Source: Ancistrus triradiatus
Lineage: Eukaryota; Chordata; Actinopteri; Siluriformes; Loricariidae
Assembly: GCA_025084515.1 (NCBI GenBank)
Contig: JAJAGP010001663.1
Span: 62,001 to 126,000 of the forward strand
DNA: 64,000 nt
Direction: 5' to 3'
In this document: in pieces, positions 1 to 11,220 of the stretch
Numbering within the stretch: the stretch's first letter is position 1
How the letters are laid out: each line of letters opens with the position of its first letter
Notes under the pieces: generated by a model
What the model saw: the letters and a program-made list of their open reading frames with translations, nothing else
What the model was told of the DNA's origin: nothing
Databases searched by the model: none
Made by a program: the position numbers and the translations under genes

Positions 1-340
1 AAAGTAAAACGAACAACGAGCACGATGGCACTTAAACAGAGCAGGAGGAGACAGTTGAGGTCTCGGTGAACACGTTTAATGCCAGCGGTCTATACAACAA
101 GTGCCGTAGCAGCGATCGGGGCGAAAGTGACGTGTTGGTATTGGAATGATCTAACACCTACCACTGCTGGCACAGCTCTTAAATAGCCAGGAGTGGCAGG
201 TGAAGATCATTACTGTAATCAGCCGCATTACTGACGGGGCGGCTGCTTACAAAGGCTGCCAGATACCACCGGCAAAGGAAGCTCAACGCTGACCTCTAGC
301 GTCGAGCCTGTGGCACCTGTGACAAAAAATCCTACAAAGT
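1..340. other. Unassigned sequence
   Basis: No open frame of useful length, no recognisable protein motif and no similarity to the repeats in the rest of the window were seen. It is more GC-rich than what follows. It may be the edge of another dispersed repeat, but nothing in the sequence shows that. Confidence 0.3.
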
Positions 341-410
341 GAATTTTCCTGGTGAACTCTCATCTTTCTAATGAGAGATCTTGTACAATCAGTGTCAGCA
401 CATATACTTA

Positions 411-426
411 TGTATATATATATATG

Positions 427-479
<53 letters not shown>

Positions 480-534
480 CATACATACATATATATATAT
501 ATATACACATACATACATACATACATACACACAC
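411..534. repeat. (TA)n / (CATA)n compound microsatellite
   Basis: Alternating TA runs are interrupted by two blocks of CATA repeats and end in a short CA run. The Tyr/Ile- and Thr/His-rich frames that can be translated across it are by-products of the repeat. Confidence 0.95.
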
Positions 535-559
535 TGCTCAAAAAAATAAAAGGAACCCT

Positions 560-1345
560 CAAATAACACATCCTAGATCTGAATGAATGAAATATTGTCA
601 GTGAATACTTTTTTCTGTACAAAGTTGAATGTGCTGAAAACAAAATCACATAAAAACCATCAATCTACACCATTTTATATCATAGTGATCAGCAAGGGGT
701 CCTCTCTCACACAAACTTTTCAGGTCATTGAGGGTGAAATATTTTTTGAGTTATTACCATTTTTTTTGACAGGTCCAAAATCGCTTCACACTGACATTTT
801 ACACGTTCGTTCAGTCACTTTTTCGCTGAAAAAACATGTGTAAAAACATTATACTTCCAGCTACAAACTACATTTAAACTTCAAATGGTAGAGATACTTC
901 CCCTTAATGACACATAAAAATATCTCTTCGTTCCACAAATTATTTTTCGAGTTATGACCGTTTGTTTGACAGGTCTGACACAGACATTTTATGCCTGTGA
1001 GGATATTACAGGCGGCCGTGTGCAGCAGACAGACACACACGGACACCACGCCCACAGACCGAAAGCAGATCGCAATGAAACACAGAGGCTTTTCGGCGCT
1101 GAATTTAGAGATATTACTATGGATTTGCATCAATATGTTTAATACGACAGCGCAAAATCTGACACCACAACGGAAAATCTAAAAACGAAAGCGCTAAATC
1201 ACTTGACATCTTTCAACACCGCAGCGAGTTTCACTTCTGTGTGCTTTTAAAACCCGGACATACGTGACAGCTGAATGCTTGATCATTACTAGATCGCTTT
1301 AGTACATCGGCATGACAGAATAATGTAGAGATTAATATACAAAGC
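560..1345 (+). mobile_element. N0: partial Helentron-like non-autonomous element
   Basis: The stretch contains the same blocks as 43800-44490 in N4: a piece of the 420-bp unit (GATCAGCAAGGGGTCCTCTC, CTTCAAATGGTAGAGATACT) and then the same non-repeated tail, including TGATCATTACT and AATGTAGAGATTAATAT. The match ends near 1345, where N4 goes on into its 138-bp repeats. It is therefore a fragment of the same subfamily. No coding sequence was seen. Confidence 0.65.
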
Positions 1346-2244
1346 AGTACAGATGACACGAGTGCCGTTTCTCAAAACCAAGTACGCCAAGCTCGGACTT
1401 GCATACTATCTAATTCTGGAGTAGGAAGGGTTACACTTGCGACTACATTCTCCAGATGACGGGAGAACGCACTTCGGCTATTCTGCAATTGGAACAGCAG
1501 CGTACTTGGATATGGAGCCAACATGGTTTGCTTTTTACACCTACATAAAATCCTAAAACATCTTGTATAAAGCCTGTCAGTAATGGAACACGTGCTCCGA
1601 TCTTTTACTGTCCTTTGAAGAGTTTAATGTACGTGTAACAACGGACCGATCGCATTTAAGCATCAATACAAAACCTCCCAAACACAAGCAAGCAGAAAAC
1701 AACTCTGGTTTTACAAGGGAATTTAATTGTGAACTTCAATGTATATCAGACAAGTCATATTTACAATACAGGCTGAACAAATAATAAATACAATGCATAG
1801 TAAATACGTTAATAACTTTACGTCACATCTCCGAAATCGTCTGAGCAGTTTTTTTATGTAAGCTGTATCTTGACTGATGAACTGACCAGTTAGTTGAATT
1901 TTAAACAACTACATTCTCGCCTAAAAACACTCTTATAACTTAATTTCGTGACACAATAACAGCATTACTTTAGAAATACTACATCCACGTGGGAATCCTC
2001 TTATCCGCCATTACCGAGCTGGCAATGCATTGTGGGATATTTGGTTGTTCAAGACCGCACAAGTCTGCACTGATGCATCCTCGGTAATATGGCCGGATCG
2101 AGAACACATCCGGGGATTTGAAGCGTACTTCGTTAGATGCGAAATTACAAATGCAAGTACTTGGGCTGCGACTGATGACGTTTCACAAGTACACGACAAC
2201 ACCAGCACAGAGAAGGACGCATATTGACAAATTTTTCAAATCAA
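1346..2244. other. Unclassified sequence between N0 and N1
   Basis: About 900 bp with no convincing coding frame. Both ends carry related words (CCAAGTACGCC near 1380; GCAAGTACTTGGGC near 2152, inverted), and ACACGA occurs at each edge (about 1354 and 2193). That hints at a non-autonomous DNA transposon inserted between the two Helentron-like pieces, but a clean terminal inverted repeat could not be aligned by eye. Confidence 0.3.
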
Positions 2245-2260
2245 TTTGTGCGAAAAAACA

Positions 2261-2280
2261 TCCCATTAACTTGAATGGGA
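2261..2280 (+). repeat. Conserved 5' subterminal hairpin (N1)
   Basis: TCCCATTAACTTGAATGGGA: arms TCCCATT(A/C)A and TTGAATGGGA. The same hairpin lies at the same relative place in A (7654), N3 (27090), N4 (42857) and B (45617), each time just after a TTTGTGCGAAAAA-type string. Confidence 0.7.
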
Positions 2281-2479
2281 TTTTTTTAACAACAGCCGTA
2301 ACTCGGTCAATTTTTGACCTACAAACACGAAACTCGGCATGGTCGGACCCAGGCTCTCCGAGTCCCATCCTCTCAAGTTTCAGACAGATATCACTCTTTG
2401 ACCACTTTCTATCACTCTTTAAAAATCACTCCATTCATTTAATAGGGCAGAAGCTAGAGTGTGCACTCTAGATTTCTGG

Positions 2480-4250
2480 GAAAATCGATTAATTCACTTT
2501 TTCACTGAACAAACTTCTCTAAAATCCTGATACTTTCACCTAAAAACTCCATTTAAACTGCAAATGGTGAGATACTTCCCCTTCATAATTCATCAAAAGA
2601 TTGCATAGCTAAACAAATTATTTTGCGAGTTATGATGATTTGTTCGGGACTAGGGACTAAAACTTCCCTCATTGACAGCCATGTTAATTTTTGAAACTTC
2701 GAGGACGCTTTTTCCAAAGTTTCATTTGTGTTCAACCTGTCATAACTTTTAGGTTTTTTCGTCAATCCACACCATTTTGCATCGTAGCGATCAGCAAGGG
2801 GTCTTCTCTCACACAAACTTCAGATAATTGATTGCTTAAATATTTTTCGAGTTATGATCATTTCTTTGACAGGTCCAAAATCGCTTGAAACTGAGATTTT
2901 AGGGATTTCTATTAATTCACTTTTTCACTGAACAAACTAGTCTAATATCATTATACTTTCATCTAAAAATCTCCATTTAAACTTCAAATGGTAGAGATAC
3001 TTCCCCTTCATAACTCCTCAAAAGATGGCATCGCAAAACAAACTACTTTTCGAGTTATGACGATTTGTTCAAGACCAGGGACTGAAACTTCCCTCATTCA
3101 GAGCCATGTTAAATTTGGGAACGGCGAGGCGCCTTTTTTCAAAGTTTCATTTGTGTTTAACCTCTCATAACTTTGAGCCTTTTTCATCAATCCACATCAT
3201 CTTAGACAGTACCAATCTGCAAGGGGTCCTCTCTCACACAAACTTTTCAGATAATTGATTGGTTACATATTTTTTGAGTTATGACCATTTGATTGAGAGG
3301 TGCAAAATCGGTTGAAAGTCACTCTCAACGCTCTTTCTGTCACTGTTTCCGCGGAACAAACGTGTGTAAAATCATTATACTTTCACCTACAAACTCCATT
3401 TAAATTTCAAATGGTAGACATACTTCCCCTTCATGACAACTCCAAATATCTCGTCGTTCTACAAATTACTTCTCCAGTTATGAGCGTTTGTTTGACACCT
3501 CTGAAATGAAAGAGGCAGACCTGAGACGGGGCTCCGTTACATTTGATTCAAACACACACGCAGGCCACTCCCACACACAAAGAGCACATCGCAATGAAAG
3601 ATGGATTCTTTGATCTTACATTTGCAACAACATGTTTAATACAAAGGTTTGATCATTACTGTAAAATATTGTAATTAATTAAACAGTCCAAATCTTTAAG
3701 TCGGGATAAACATCACTTGTAATCGACACGAGCACAGAGTAAAACATGGCCGGCACAGCCGGAAACGGTCAATTCACTATTGTTCACTACACACTAGCTC
3801 CCTCCAACACTCTTAAAGGGCCAGACAGCTCTTATGTAAATCGCATGACATGACAATTACTTTCATCTAGAAACTCCATTTAAACTTCACATGGTAGAGA
3901 TACTTCCCCTTAATGACACATCAAAGTATCTCATCGTTCAACAAATTATTTTTCCAGTTATGACGGTTTGTTCGGGACTAGGTATTGATTTTCCTCCCAT
4001 TGACCCCCATTATAATTGCTCCAACTCTGATTTGTCTTTTTCGAAATTTTCATGTGTTTTTAACTTGTCATAACTCTGACAATTTCTCATCAATCCACAC
4101 AGTTTGTCATAGCGATCAGCAAGGGGTCCTCTACCACACAAGCTTTACAGAAAAGCGATCGGTTAATTATTTTTGGAGTTATGACCGTTTGTTTGAGAGG
4201 TCTGACACATGAGATTTTACATGAAACATATGGCTGTGTAGATTTGAAAT
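2480..4250 (+). repeat. ~420-bp tandem units in N1
   Basis: Landmarks such as CACTTTTTCACTGAACAAAC, CAAATGGTAGAGATACTTCC, GATCAGCAAGGGGTCCTCTC and GAGTTATGACCATTTG recur in the same order with a period of about 415-430 bp (for example 2493, 2921 and 3340). A further diverged piece follows at 3850-4250. These are the internal units of the N1 element and not independent genes; short frames over them are not conserved. Confidence 0.75.
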
Positions 4251-4419
4251 GTAACTGTCATAGTCCTCCATCTGTCTCTCTCACACATACACACACACGC
4301 ACATGCAGGCCACGCCCACACACAGAGCAGCTGTCATTCACACAGAATGGCTTGGATCAGCTCTTCTGACACAAATGAGAGCCATTGTTTGCATAGTAAC
4401 ACAGAGGGCACAGAGGTAC

Positions 4420-7400
4420 CTGGCAGGACAGTTTTTGCCCTACAGCCATTAAATTTGGCAGGCGTGGTCCCGGGTGCAATCTGAGGTGACATGTGATGCC
4501 CATGGGACCCCTGTGGACCCCGACTGGGTACTGGGGCCCCTTGCGAGCCAATGACCCCAACTCAGTCAGTTTTCGACCTACAGCCACGAAATTTGGCAGT
4601 TCTAATCACGGCTGCAATCTGAGGTGACATGTGATGCCCATGGGGTCCATGAGGACCCCGACTGGGCACTGGGACCCCTGGCGGGCCAATGACCTAAACT
4701 CGATCAGTTTTCGACCTATGGCCACAAAATTTGGCAGGCTTGGACCCAGCTGAAATCTGAGGTGAAATGTGATGCCCATGGGACCCCTGTGGACCCCGGT
4801 TGGGCACTGGGGCCTCTGGCGAGCAAATGAAAATAACTCAGTCGGTTTTCAACCTATGGCCACAAAATTTGGCAGGCGTCGTCCCGGGTGCAATCTGAGA
4901 TGACATGTGATGCCCATGGGGCCCCTGTGGAGCCCGACTGGGTACTGGGGCCCCTTGCGGGCCAGTGACCGCAACTCAGCCATTAAATTTGGCAAGCTTG
5001 GTCCAGTGTGAAATCTGAGGTGACATGTGATGCCCATGGAGCCCCTGTGGACCCCGGCTGGGCACTGGGGCCCCTAGTGGGCCAATAACTGTAACTCAGT
5101 CAGTTTTCGACCTATGGCCACAAAATTTGGCAGGCTTTGTCCCGGGTGCAATCTGAGATGACATGTGATGCCCATGGGGCCCCTGTGGAGCCCAACTGGG
5201 TACTGGGGCCCCGTGCGGGCCAATGACCGCAACTCAGTCAGTTTTGGACCTATTGCCACAAAATACAGCAGGCTTGGTCCCAGGTGCAGTCTGAGCTAAC
5301 ATGTGATGCCCATGGAGCCGAAGAGAACCCCGGCTGGGCACTGGGGCCCCTGGCGGGCCAATGACCGTCACTCTGACAGTTTTCGAACTACGGCCACAAA
5401 ATTCAGCAGGCTTGGTCCCGGGTGCAATCTGAGGTGACATGTGATGCCCATAAGGCCCCAGATAACCCCGGCTGGGCACTGGGGCCCCTGCCGGGCCAAT
5501 GACCGTAACTCAGTCAGTTTTCAACCTATGGCTGCAAAATTTGGCAGGATTAATCATGGGTGCAATCTGAGGTGAGAAGTCATGCCTATGGGGCCCATGA
5601 GGACCTTGACAGGGCACTGGGGCCCCTGGCGGGCCAATGACCGTAACTCAGTCAGTTTTCAACTTACGGCTACGAAATTTGGCAGTCTTGGTCCCGGGTG
5701 CAATCCTAGGTGACATGTGATGCCCATGGGGCCCATGAGGACCTTAGCTGGGCACTGGGGGCCCCTGACCGGCCAATGACCAAAACTCAGTCAGTTTTCG
5801 ACCTGTTGACAAAAAATTCAGCAGGCTTGGTCCCGGGTGCAATCTGAGGTGACATGTGATGCCCATGGGGCCCATGAGGACCCCGGCTGGGCACTGGGGC
5901 CCCTAACAGTCCAATGACCGTAACTCATTCAGTTTTCAACCTACGGCCACAAAATTTGGCAGTCTTAGTCCCAGGTGCAATCTGAGGTGACATGTGATGC
6001 CCATGGGGCCCATGAGGACCCCGGCTGGGCACTGGGGCCCCTGTCAGGTCAATGACCGCAACTCAGCCAGTTTTCCACCTACGGTCACAAAATTCGGCAG
6101 GCTTGGTCCCGGATGCAATCTGAGGTAACATGTGATACCCATAAAGCCCTAGGGAACCGCGACTGGGCACTGGGGCCCCTGGAGCGCCAATGACCATAAC
6201 TCAGTCAGTTTTCGACCTACGGCCAAAAAATTTGGCAGGCTTGGTCCTGCGTGCAATCTGACGTGACTTGTGATGCCCATGGGGCCTATGACGACCATGG
6301 CTGGGCACTGGGGCCACTGGCGGGCCAACGACCATAACTCAGTCGAAATTCGGCAGTCTTGGTCCCGGGTGCAATCTGAGGTGACATGTGATGCCCGTAT
6401 GGCTCCAGAGAACCACGGCTGGGCACTGGGGCCCCTGGCAAGCCAATGACTGCAACTCAGTCAGTTTTCGACCTGTTGACACAAAATTCAGCAGGCTTGG
6501 TCCCGGGTGCAATCTGAGGTGACATGTGATGCCTATATGGCTCCAAAGAACCACGGCTGGGCATTGGGGCCCCTGGCGGGCCAATGACCGTAACTCAGAC
6601 AGTTTTCTACCTATTGCCACAAAATTCAGCAGTCTTGGTCCCGGGTGCAATCTGAGGTGACATGTGATGCCCATAAGGCCCCAGTGAACCCCGGCTGGGC
6701 ACTGGGGCCCCTGTCGGGAAAATGACCGTAACTCAGTTTTTGACCTATGGCCAAAAAATTTGGCAGGGTTAATTACGGGTGCAATCTGAGGTGACCTGTG
6801 AGAGCCATGAGGCCCATGAGGACCCCCACTGGGCAATGGGGCCCTGGCGGGCCAATGACTGTAACTCAGTCAGTTTTTCGACCTACGGCCAAGAAATTCG
6901 GCAGGCTTAGTCCCGGGTGCAATCTGAGGTGACATTTGATGCCCATGGGGCCCCTAAGGGCCAAGTTTGGGCACTGCGGCCCCTGGCGGGTCAGTCACCA
7001 CACCTCAGATGGTTTTTGACCTAACGCCATGAAATTTGGCAGGCTTAGTCCCGGGTGCAATCTGAGGTGACATTTGATGCCCATGGGGCCCCTAAGGGCC
7101 AAGTTTGGGCACTGCGGCCCCTAGCGGGTCAGTCACCACAACTCAGATGGTTTTTGACCTAACGCCGTGAAGGTTGGCAGGCTTGGTCCCGGGTGCAATC
7201 TGAGGTAACATGTCATGCCCTTGGGGCCCTGGAGGGCCCACGATCAGCACTGGGGCCCCTGGCAGGTCATTGACCATAACTCAGTTGATTTTCAATGTAC
7301 AACGATGAAATTCGGCAGGCTTGATACCGGGTGCAATCTGAGATGACATGTCATGCTTTTGCTGTTCTTCTGGTCCCCGACGGGTCACTGGTGCCTTTTG

Positions 7401-7500
7401 GAACGTCATTGAATGTAACTCAGTCAGTTTTAGACCTACCGTTTTGTAGTTCAGCATGCTTGGCCCCGTGTGCACCTTGAGTTGACTACATTGACTACAG
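4420..7500 (+). repeat. 138-bp minisatellite, about 22 units (N1)
   Basis: Landmarks AACTCAGTCAGTTTT, GGCAGGCTTGGTCCCGGGTG, TGAGGTGACATGTGATGCCC and GGGCACTGGGGCCCCTGG recur every 138 bp (AACT at 5507, 5645, 5784 and 5922). Units differ by scattered substitutions and small indels. The last two units (about 6900-7190) are more alike than the rest, which suggests a recent local duplication. Because 138 is a multiple of three, long minus-strand frames stay open by chance. Confidence 0.9.
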
Positions 7501-7551
7501 TTGGCTTTTGACCTACATACCCTGATGCATGTTGCAGGGGCACACACTGCC

Positions 7552-7591
7552 GCAACACACTCGCAGTTTCTACAGGAACTGCACTTTCTAG
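7552..7591 (+). repeat. 3' terminus of N1: GCAACACACT, hairpin, CTAG
   Basis: GCAACACACT (7552-7561) precedes the near-palindrome GCAGTTTCTACAGGAACTGC (7563-7582), then ACTTT and CTAG (7588-7591). A hairpin a few bases before CTRR is the known 3' signature of Helitron-group transposons. It is followed by TTTTTATTATTATTCC, the start of copy A. Confidence 0.75.
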
Positions 7592-7653
7592 TTTTTATTA
7601 TTATTCCACCTGATTTTCGCATTCACTACACTCGCATTTGTGTGAATAAAACA

Positions 7654-7673
7654 TCCCATTCACTTGAATGGGA
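7654..7673 (+). repeat. Conserved 5' subterminal hairpin (copy A)
   Basis: TCCCATTCACTTGAATGGGA, arms TCCCATTCA and TGAATGGGA with a two-base centre. It lies about 60 bp inside the 5' start, as in the other members. Confidence 0.75.
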
Positions 7674-7879
7674 TTTTTTAATAAACTGCAGTAACTCGGT
7701 CAATTTTTCAGCTACAAACACGAAACTCAGCGGTATCAGACCGGGGCTGACTGAGACCCATAATCTCAAGTTTCGGACAGATAACACTCTTTGATCACCT
7801 TCTATCACTCTGTAAAAAGCACTCCATTCATTGAATAGGGCAGAAGCTAGAGTGTGCACTCTAGATTTCAGGGAAAATC

Positions 7880-8169
7880 GATTAATTCACTTTTTCACTG
7901 AACAAACTTCTCTAAAATCATGATACTTTTACCTAGAAACTCCATTTAAACTGCAAATGGTAGAGATACTTCCCCTTCATAAATCATCCAAGTATTTCTT
8001 TCGTAAACAAATTATTTTTCGAGTTCTGACGATTTGTTCGGGACTATGGACTCAAACTTCCCTCATTCACACCCATGTTAATTTTTGAAACTCCGAGAAG
8101 GCTTTTTCCATAGTTTCATTTGTGTTCAACCTGTCATAACTTTGAGACTTTTTTGTCAATCCACACCAT
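7880..8169 (+). repeat. 420-bp unit of copy A, left part
   Basis: The unit is cut by the L2 insertion. It runs to TCAATCCACACCAT and resumes after the L2 at 11221 with ACCATCTTATATCGTAG, which is the expected continuation of the unit. Confidence 0.75.
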
Positions 8170-8177
8170 CCACACCA

Positions 8178-8560
8178 GGCGATGTCCGATGCTGTAGTCT
8201 GCTCTGGCCCCATCCCAATGCGGCGAGGTGACCAAGCCTACAGCAGGTTATGGTCGCTCAACTGCTGGCTGTCCAAGTGGTGCTCTGAAAACAACGTGGG
8301 CTATATAGACAACTGGACAGCCTTTGAGGGTAAGCCTGGCCTTTTAGGAGGGGACGGTGTCCATCCCACTTGGGAGGGTGCTGCTCTCATCTCCTGCAAC
8401 ATTGCCCATAGTCTTATGGCCTGATTGGTTAGGGGCTGACTATCCAGAGCAGGGGTCAGGCAGCAGACAGACCGGCTTAACCAACTGTCTGCTGGTAGCC
8501 ATGCACCGTCACCCAGAACCCACATTATTGAAACTGTGTCTGTTACCCGCATCTGCCCTA
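8178..8560 (+). pseudogene. L2 ORF1 fragment, SGNH/GDSL esterase domain
   Basis: The frame from 8182 encodes the C-terminal part of the esterase-type ORF1 found in L2/CR1-group LINEs of fish. The D-x-x-H block is visible as GDGVHPTWEGAAL, which holds the catalytic Asp and His of the SGNH fold. The N-terminal half with the Ser block is gone because of 5' truncation. The frame closes at 8424, and related coding sequence continues to about 8560 in another frame. The homologous stretch at 33592 has several extra frameshifts, so this copy is the more readable one. Confidence 0.65.
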
Positions 8561-8639
8561 AACGTAAACGCTCTCAAAAAGTCTGTTTCAATAACCTCAT
8601 TAGTATAAACACAGATATCTGCCAAAGAAATAACAACAT

Positions 8640-10482
8640 TAGACTAAAGCTAGGACTACTTAACATTAGATCACTTACAAAAACAAGCCAGTGATTGTAA
8701 AGGAAATGAAATGATCACTGATAAACGCTCTGTCTCACTGAGACTTGGATTAGACCTGATGATATTTAGCCTTAAATAAAGCCTCACCTCCTGGATACAG
8801 TCATGCTAGTCGCCCTCATCCTAATAGTTGGGGGGGAGACATAGCCACAATTTTTGACAAAGAGTTAGGTGTTACAAGCTAAATCCCATTACAAGGCTAA
8901 TTCTTTTGAAATAAATACTGATTCTTAATGTGACGGATCCATCGTGCGTGGCCCAATGTCCGGCTATAAGGAAGTCAAAACCACACAGCTTTTCAGCTTA
9001 TCACTATTTACCCCGCCCGCCTGGTCCCTATTCAGAATTTTCGTCAGGAATTTGCTAACTTTTCTTCCTGCTTACTACTGTCAAATATAAAGGCTTTATT
9101 GTGAGGTGATTTCAATATTCACTTTGACAATGAGCAGGATCCACTTAAAATTGCTTTCGAGTCCATCTTAGAATCCATGGGTATCACTCAGAATGTGATG
9201 GGGACCAACCCACCGCTTGTATCATACTTTAGATCTAATTTAACATTTGGTATCAATATAGATAAACCTTGATGTTTTCCCGCAAAGTGATTCGATTCAG
9301 ATCCACTATCTTTTAGTATTTGAGCTATCTCTAATAAATAAAATCCTTCTGCCTCGTTATCACACCAAGCGCACTATCACATCTGCTACTCCAGCTGCGT
9401 TTATTAAAAACCTACCAGACTTAAAAAATTTAATACACCTACAGAGATCAATCATCTTGAGTGTGTAAATGACCAATTAGAATGTGTGCTTCACTCAACC
9501 CTGGACACGACTGCCCCTGCTAGGGTCAAATGTATTAGGGAAAAAACGCTAGCACCATGTATATAATGACCACACCCGTACCTTAAAGCCAAAGAACACG
9601 GCATTTAGAGCGCAAGTGGAGACATAGTAAATTGGAGGTGTTTAAGATTGCTTGGAGGGAGAGCATGGCAGAGTATAAGCATGTCCTCATTAAAGCTAAA
9701 GCTGCATACTTCTCTTCAATCATAGAGAAAAATAAGAATAATCCAAGATTCTCTTTTAATACAAATCTCCAAATTAACAAAAAACCAACAGAAAGTGACT
9801 CTCCCATTCTGTGTAATTTTAACAGTAATGATTTTATGACTTTCTTTAATGATAAGATAGAAAACATTAGGCATAAAACTCAATGCCTCTCATCACATCA
9901 CCAAATTGTTCAGCAACCTTCCAGATGCAGCACTAGTGTGAAGACATCTGTTCAATTAGCCCGTAAATCAAGATTAGAATATTTTACCCAATTACTAATA
10001 CTGAAACTATCCGCACTGATCAGCTCGTCTAAGTCATCAACTGTTTGTTAGATCCAATTTCCTACACGTCTACTCAAACAAGTATTACCTAGTGTTATAG
10101 AGCCAGTGTTAGTTATTTTAAATTTCATCCCTTACCTTAGGTTATGTGCCCAAATCCTTTAAGTCCTGCCGTTATCAAACCACTGATTAAAAAAGCCAAT
10201 CTTGACCCCTTGTGTGATATCTAATTATAGACCAATTTCAAATCTACCGTTTCTGACCTCTCCCAAAATCTTAGAAAAAGCCATCTATCAGCAGCTCTGC
10301 AGTACCCTCCAAAGAGATGAAATTTATGAAACATTTCAGGTCTGGCTTCAGGCCCCATCATAGTATCTGAAACAACATTAATTAGGGTACTAAATGACTT
10401 GTTAATGTCCTCAGATAAGGGAGTGTTTCTTTTCTTGTTTCTGTTAGATTTAAGTGCAGCATTTGACACTATAGATCATGAT
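8640..10482 (+). pseudogene. L2 ORF2 remnant (endonuclease and N-terminal RT)
   Basis: Broken reading frames encode recognisable pieces in order: LGLLNIRSL (AP-like endonuclease start), LTETWIRPD-like, a GDFNIHFDNEQDP-like segment near 9110, DFMTFFNDKIENIRHKT (9832 on), SNYRPISNLPF near 10220, and the RT motif A region LDLSAAFDTIDHD ending at 10482. Frameshifts occur every 50-150 bases. The YADD motif and the thumb are absent because the copy jumps from motif A to an inverted 3'-UTR fragment. Confidence 0.7.
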
Positions 10483-10671
10483 GTTTAATAACAATCACTG
10501 ATGCCATGTCAATCACTGATGCCAAGTGTAGCATGAGACCCCGGCAGCATTAGCTATAGCAGCATAGCTAGAAAGCTAAAAGAGGAGAACTGGTAGGAAA
10601 AAACACAGCCAACCAGGGATCACATGAGACATTGGCAACCCCACGAGCGGCAGAAGACAGCAACCCAACGT
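10483..10671 (-). repeat. Inverted fragment of the L2 3' UTR
   Basis: Read on the minus strand, this segment matches + strand 37269-37466 of the other L2 copy, including CGTGGGGTTGCCAATGTCTC and TAGCTATGCTGCTATA. Sequence on both sides is in normal orientation. About 1.3 kb between motif A and this point is also missing. The left breakpoint lies in GTTTA, which is present at both donor sites. Confidence 0.85.
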
Positions 10672-11220
10672 CTTAATCAATAACTAATTACATTTTCTGT
10701 TTTCTCTCCGAGCTGTGTTCCGGCAGTTCCGGCCCCACACATGATGTTCATCTGATGGAGCTCCACTCAAGCTGCTTCCGTCATCAGCTCCAGCCCCATC
10801 ATACGTGGGCCACTTAATGTCGATGTGCATAATTCACATTTTATTCGACCATGACTCCATGACTTTAGTTTCGCTCTTAGATTTATCATCATACCCGGGC
10901 CACTTAATGTCGATGTGCATACTTCACATTCTATTCGAACTTTGACTCCATGACTTTAATTCGCTCTTAGATTTATCATCTACGCCGCCCAAGGACGTTG
11001 GGTCCCTTTTTGAGTCTTGGTCCTCCCAAGGTTTCTTCCTAGAACTAGGGAGTTTTTCGTTGCCACTGTCGCCCTAGGCTTGCTCAATTTGGGATTGGAC
11101 GTAGTTATTAGGAGATAATCTAAACTCTAAATCTAAAAAATCTAAATCTAAATTGTAAAGTTGCTTTGAGACAATGCTCCAATGTAAAAAGCGCTATATA
11201 AATAAATCTGACTTGACTTG

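Larger units (their letters stand above)
2245..7591 (+). mobile_element. N1: non-autonomous Helentron-like element with 138-bp array
   Basis: Order of parts: a 5' hairpin (2261-2280), about two and a half units of a roughly 420-bp repeat (2480-3540), a short non-repeated block (3540-3850), another partial 420-bp unit (3850-4250), a CA-rich joint (4280-4330), about 22 units of a 138-bp repeat (4420-7500) and a 3' end with a hairpin and CTAG (7552-7591). N3 has the same order. The first 80 or so bases found in other members (CACCTGATTTTCGG onward) are missing, so the 5' end is truncated or interrupted. No transposase is encoded. The layout of terminal hairpin plus central tandem repeats is known from Helentron-associated elements (HINEs). 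Confidence 0.7.
8170..11220 (+). mobile_element. L2-type LINE, 5'-truncated, rearranged
   Basis: Non-LTR retrotransposon of the L2 group, homologous to 33592-38056. It begins inside ORF1 (esterase domain), continues through the endonuclease and first part of the reverse transcriptase, and ends in the L2-type tail GCGCTATATAAATAAATCTG with CTGACTTGACTTG. ACCAT on both sides (8165-8169, 11221-11225) is the likely target-site duplication. Eight bases CCACACCA at 8170-8177 copy the adjacent flank. The second half of the RT is missing and a piece of the 3' UTR is inverted (10483-10671). Confidence 0.85.

Noticed and set aside
352..649. Tyr/Ile-rich and Thr/His-rich frames over the TA/CATA run
   Set aside because: Pure translation of a microsatellite on both strands.
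1346..2244. Clear DNA transposon with TIRs between N0 and N1
   Set aside because: CCAAGTAC-type words are inverted at both ends, but no continuous terminal repeat or certain target duplication could be aligned.
4357..6836. Minus-strand frames of 60-165 codons with GPQCPAGVHRGPMGITCHLR-like repeats
   Set aside because: The 138-bp unit is 46 codons long, so a stop-free frame stays open across units by chance. Frames break at indels and differ from array to array, and no start or conserved length exists. The same applies at 26045-26908 and 41376-42115.
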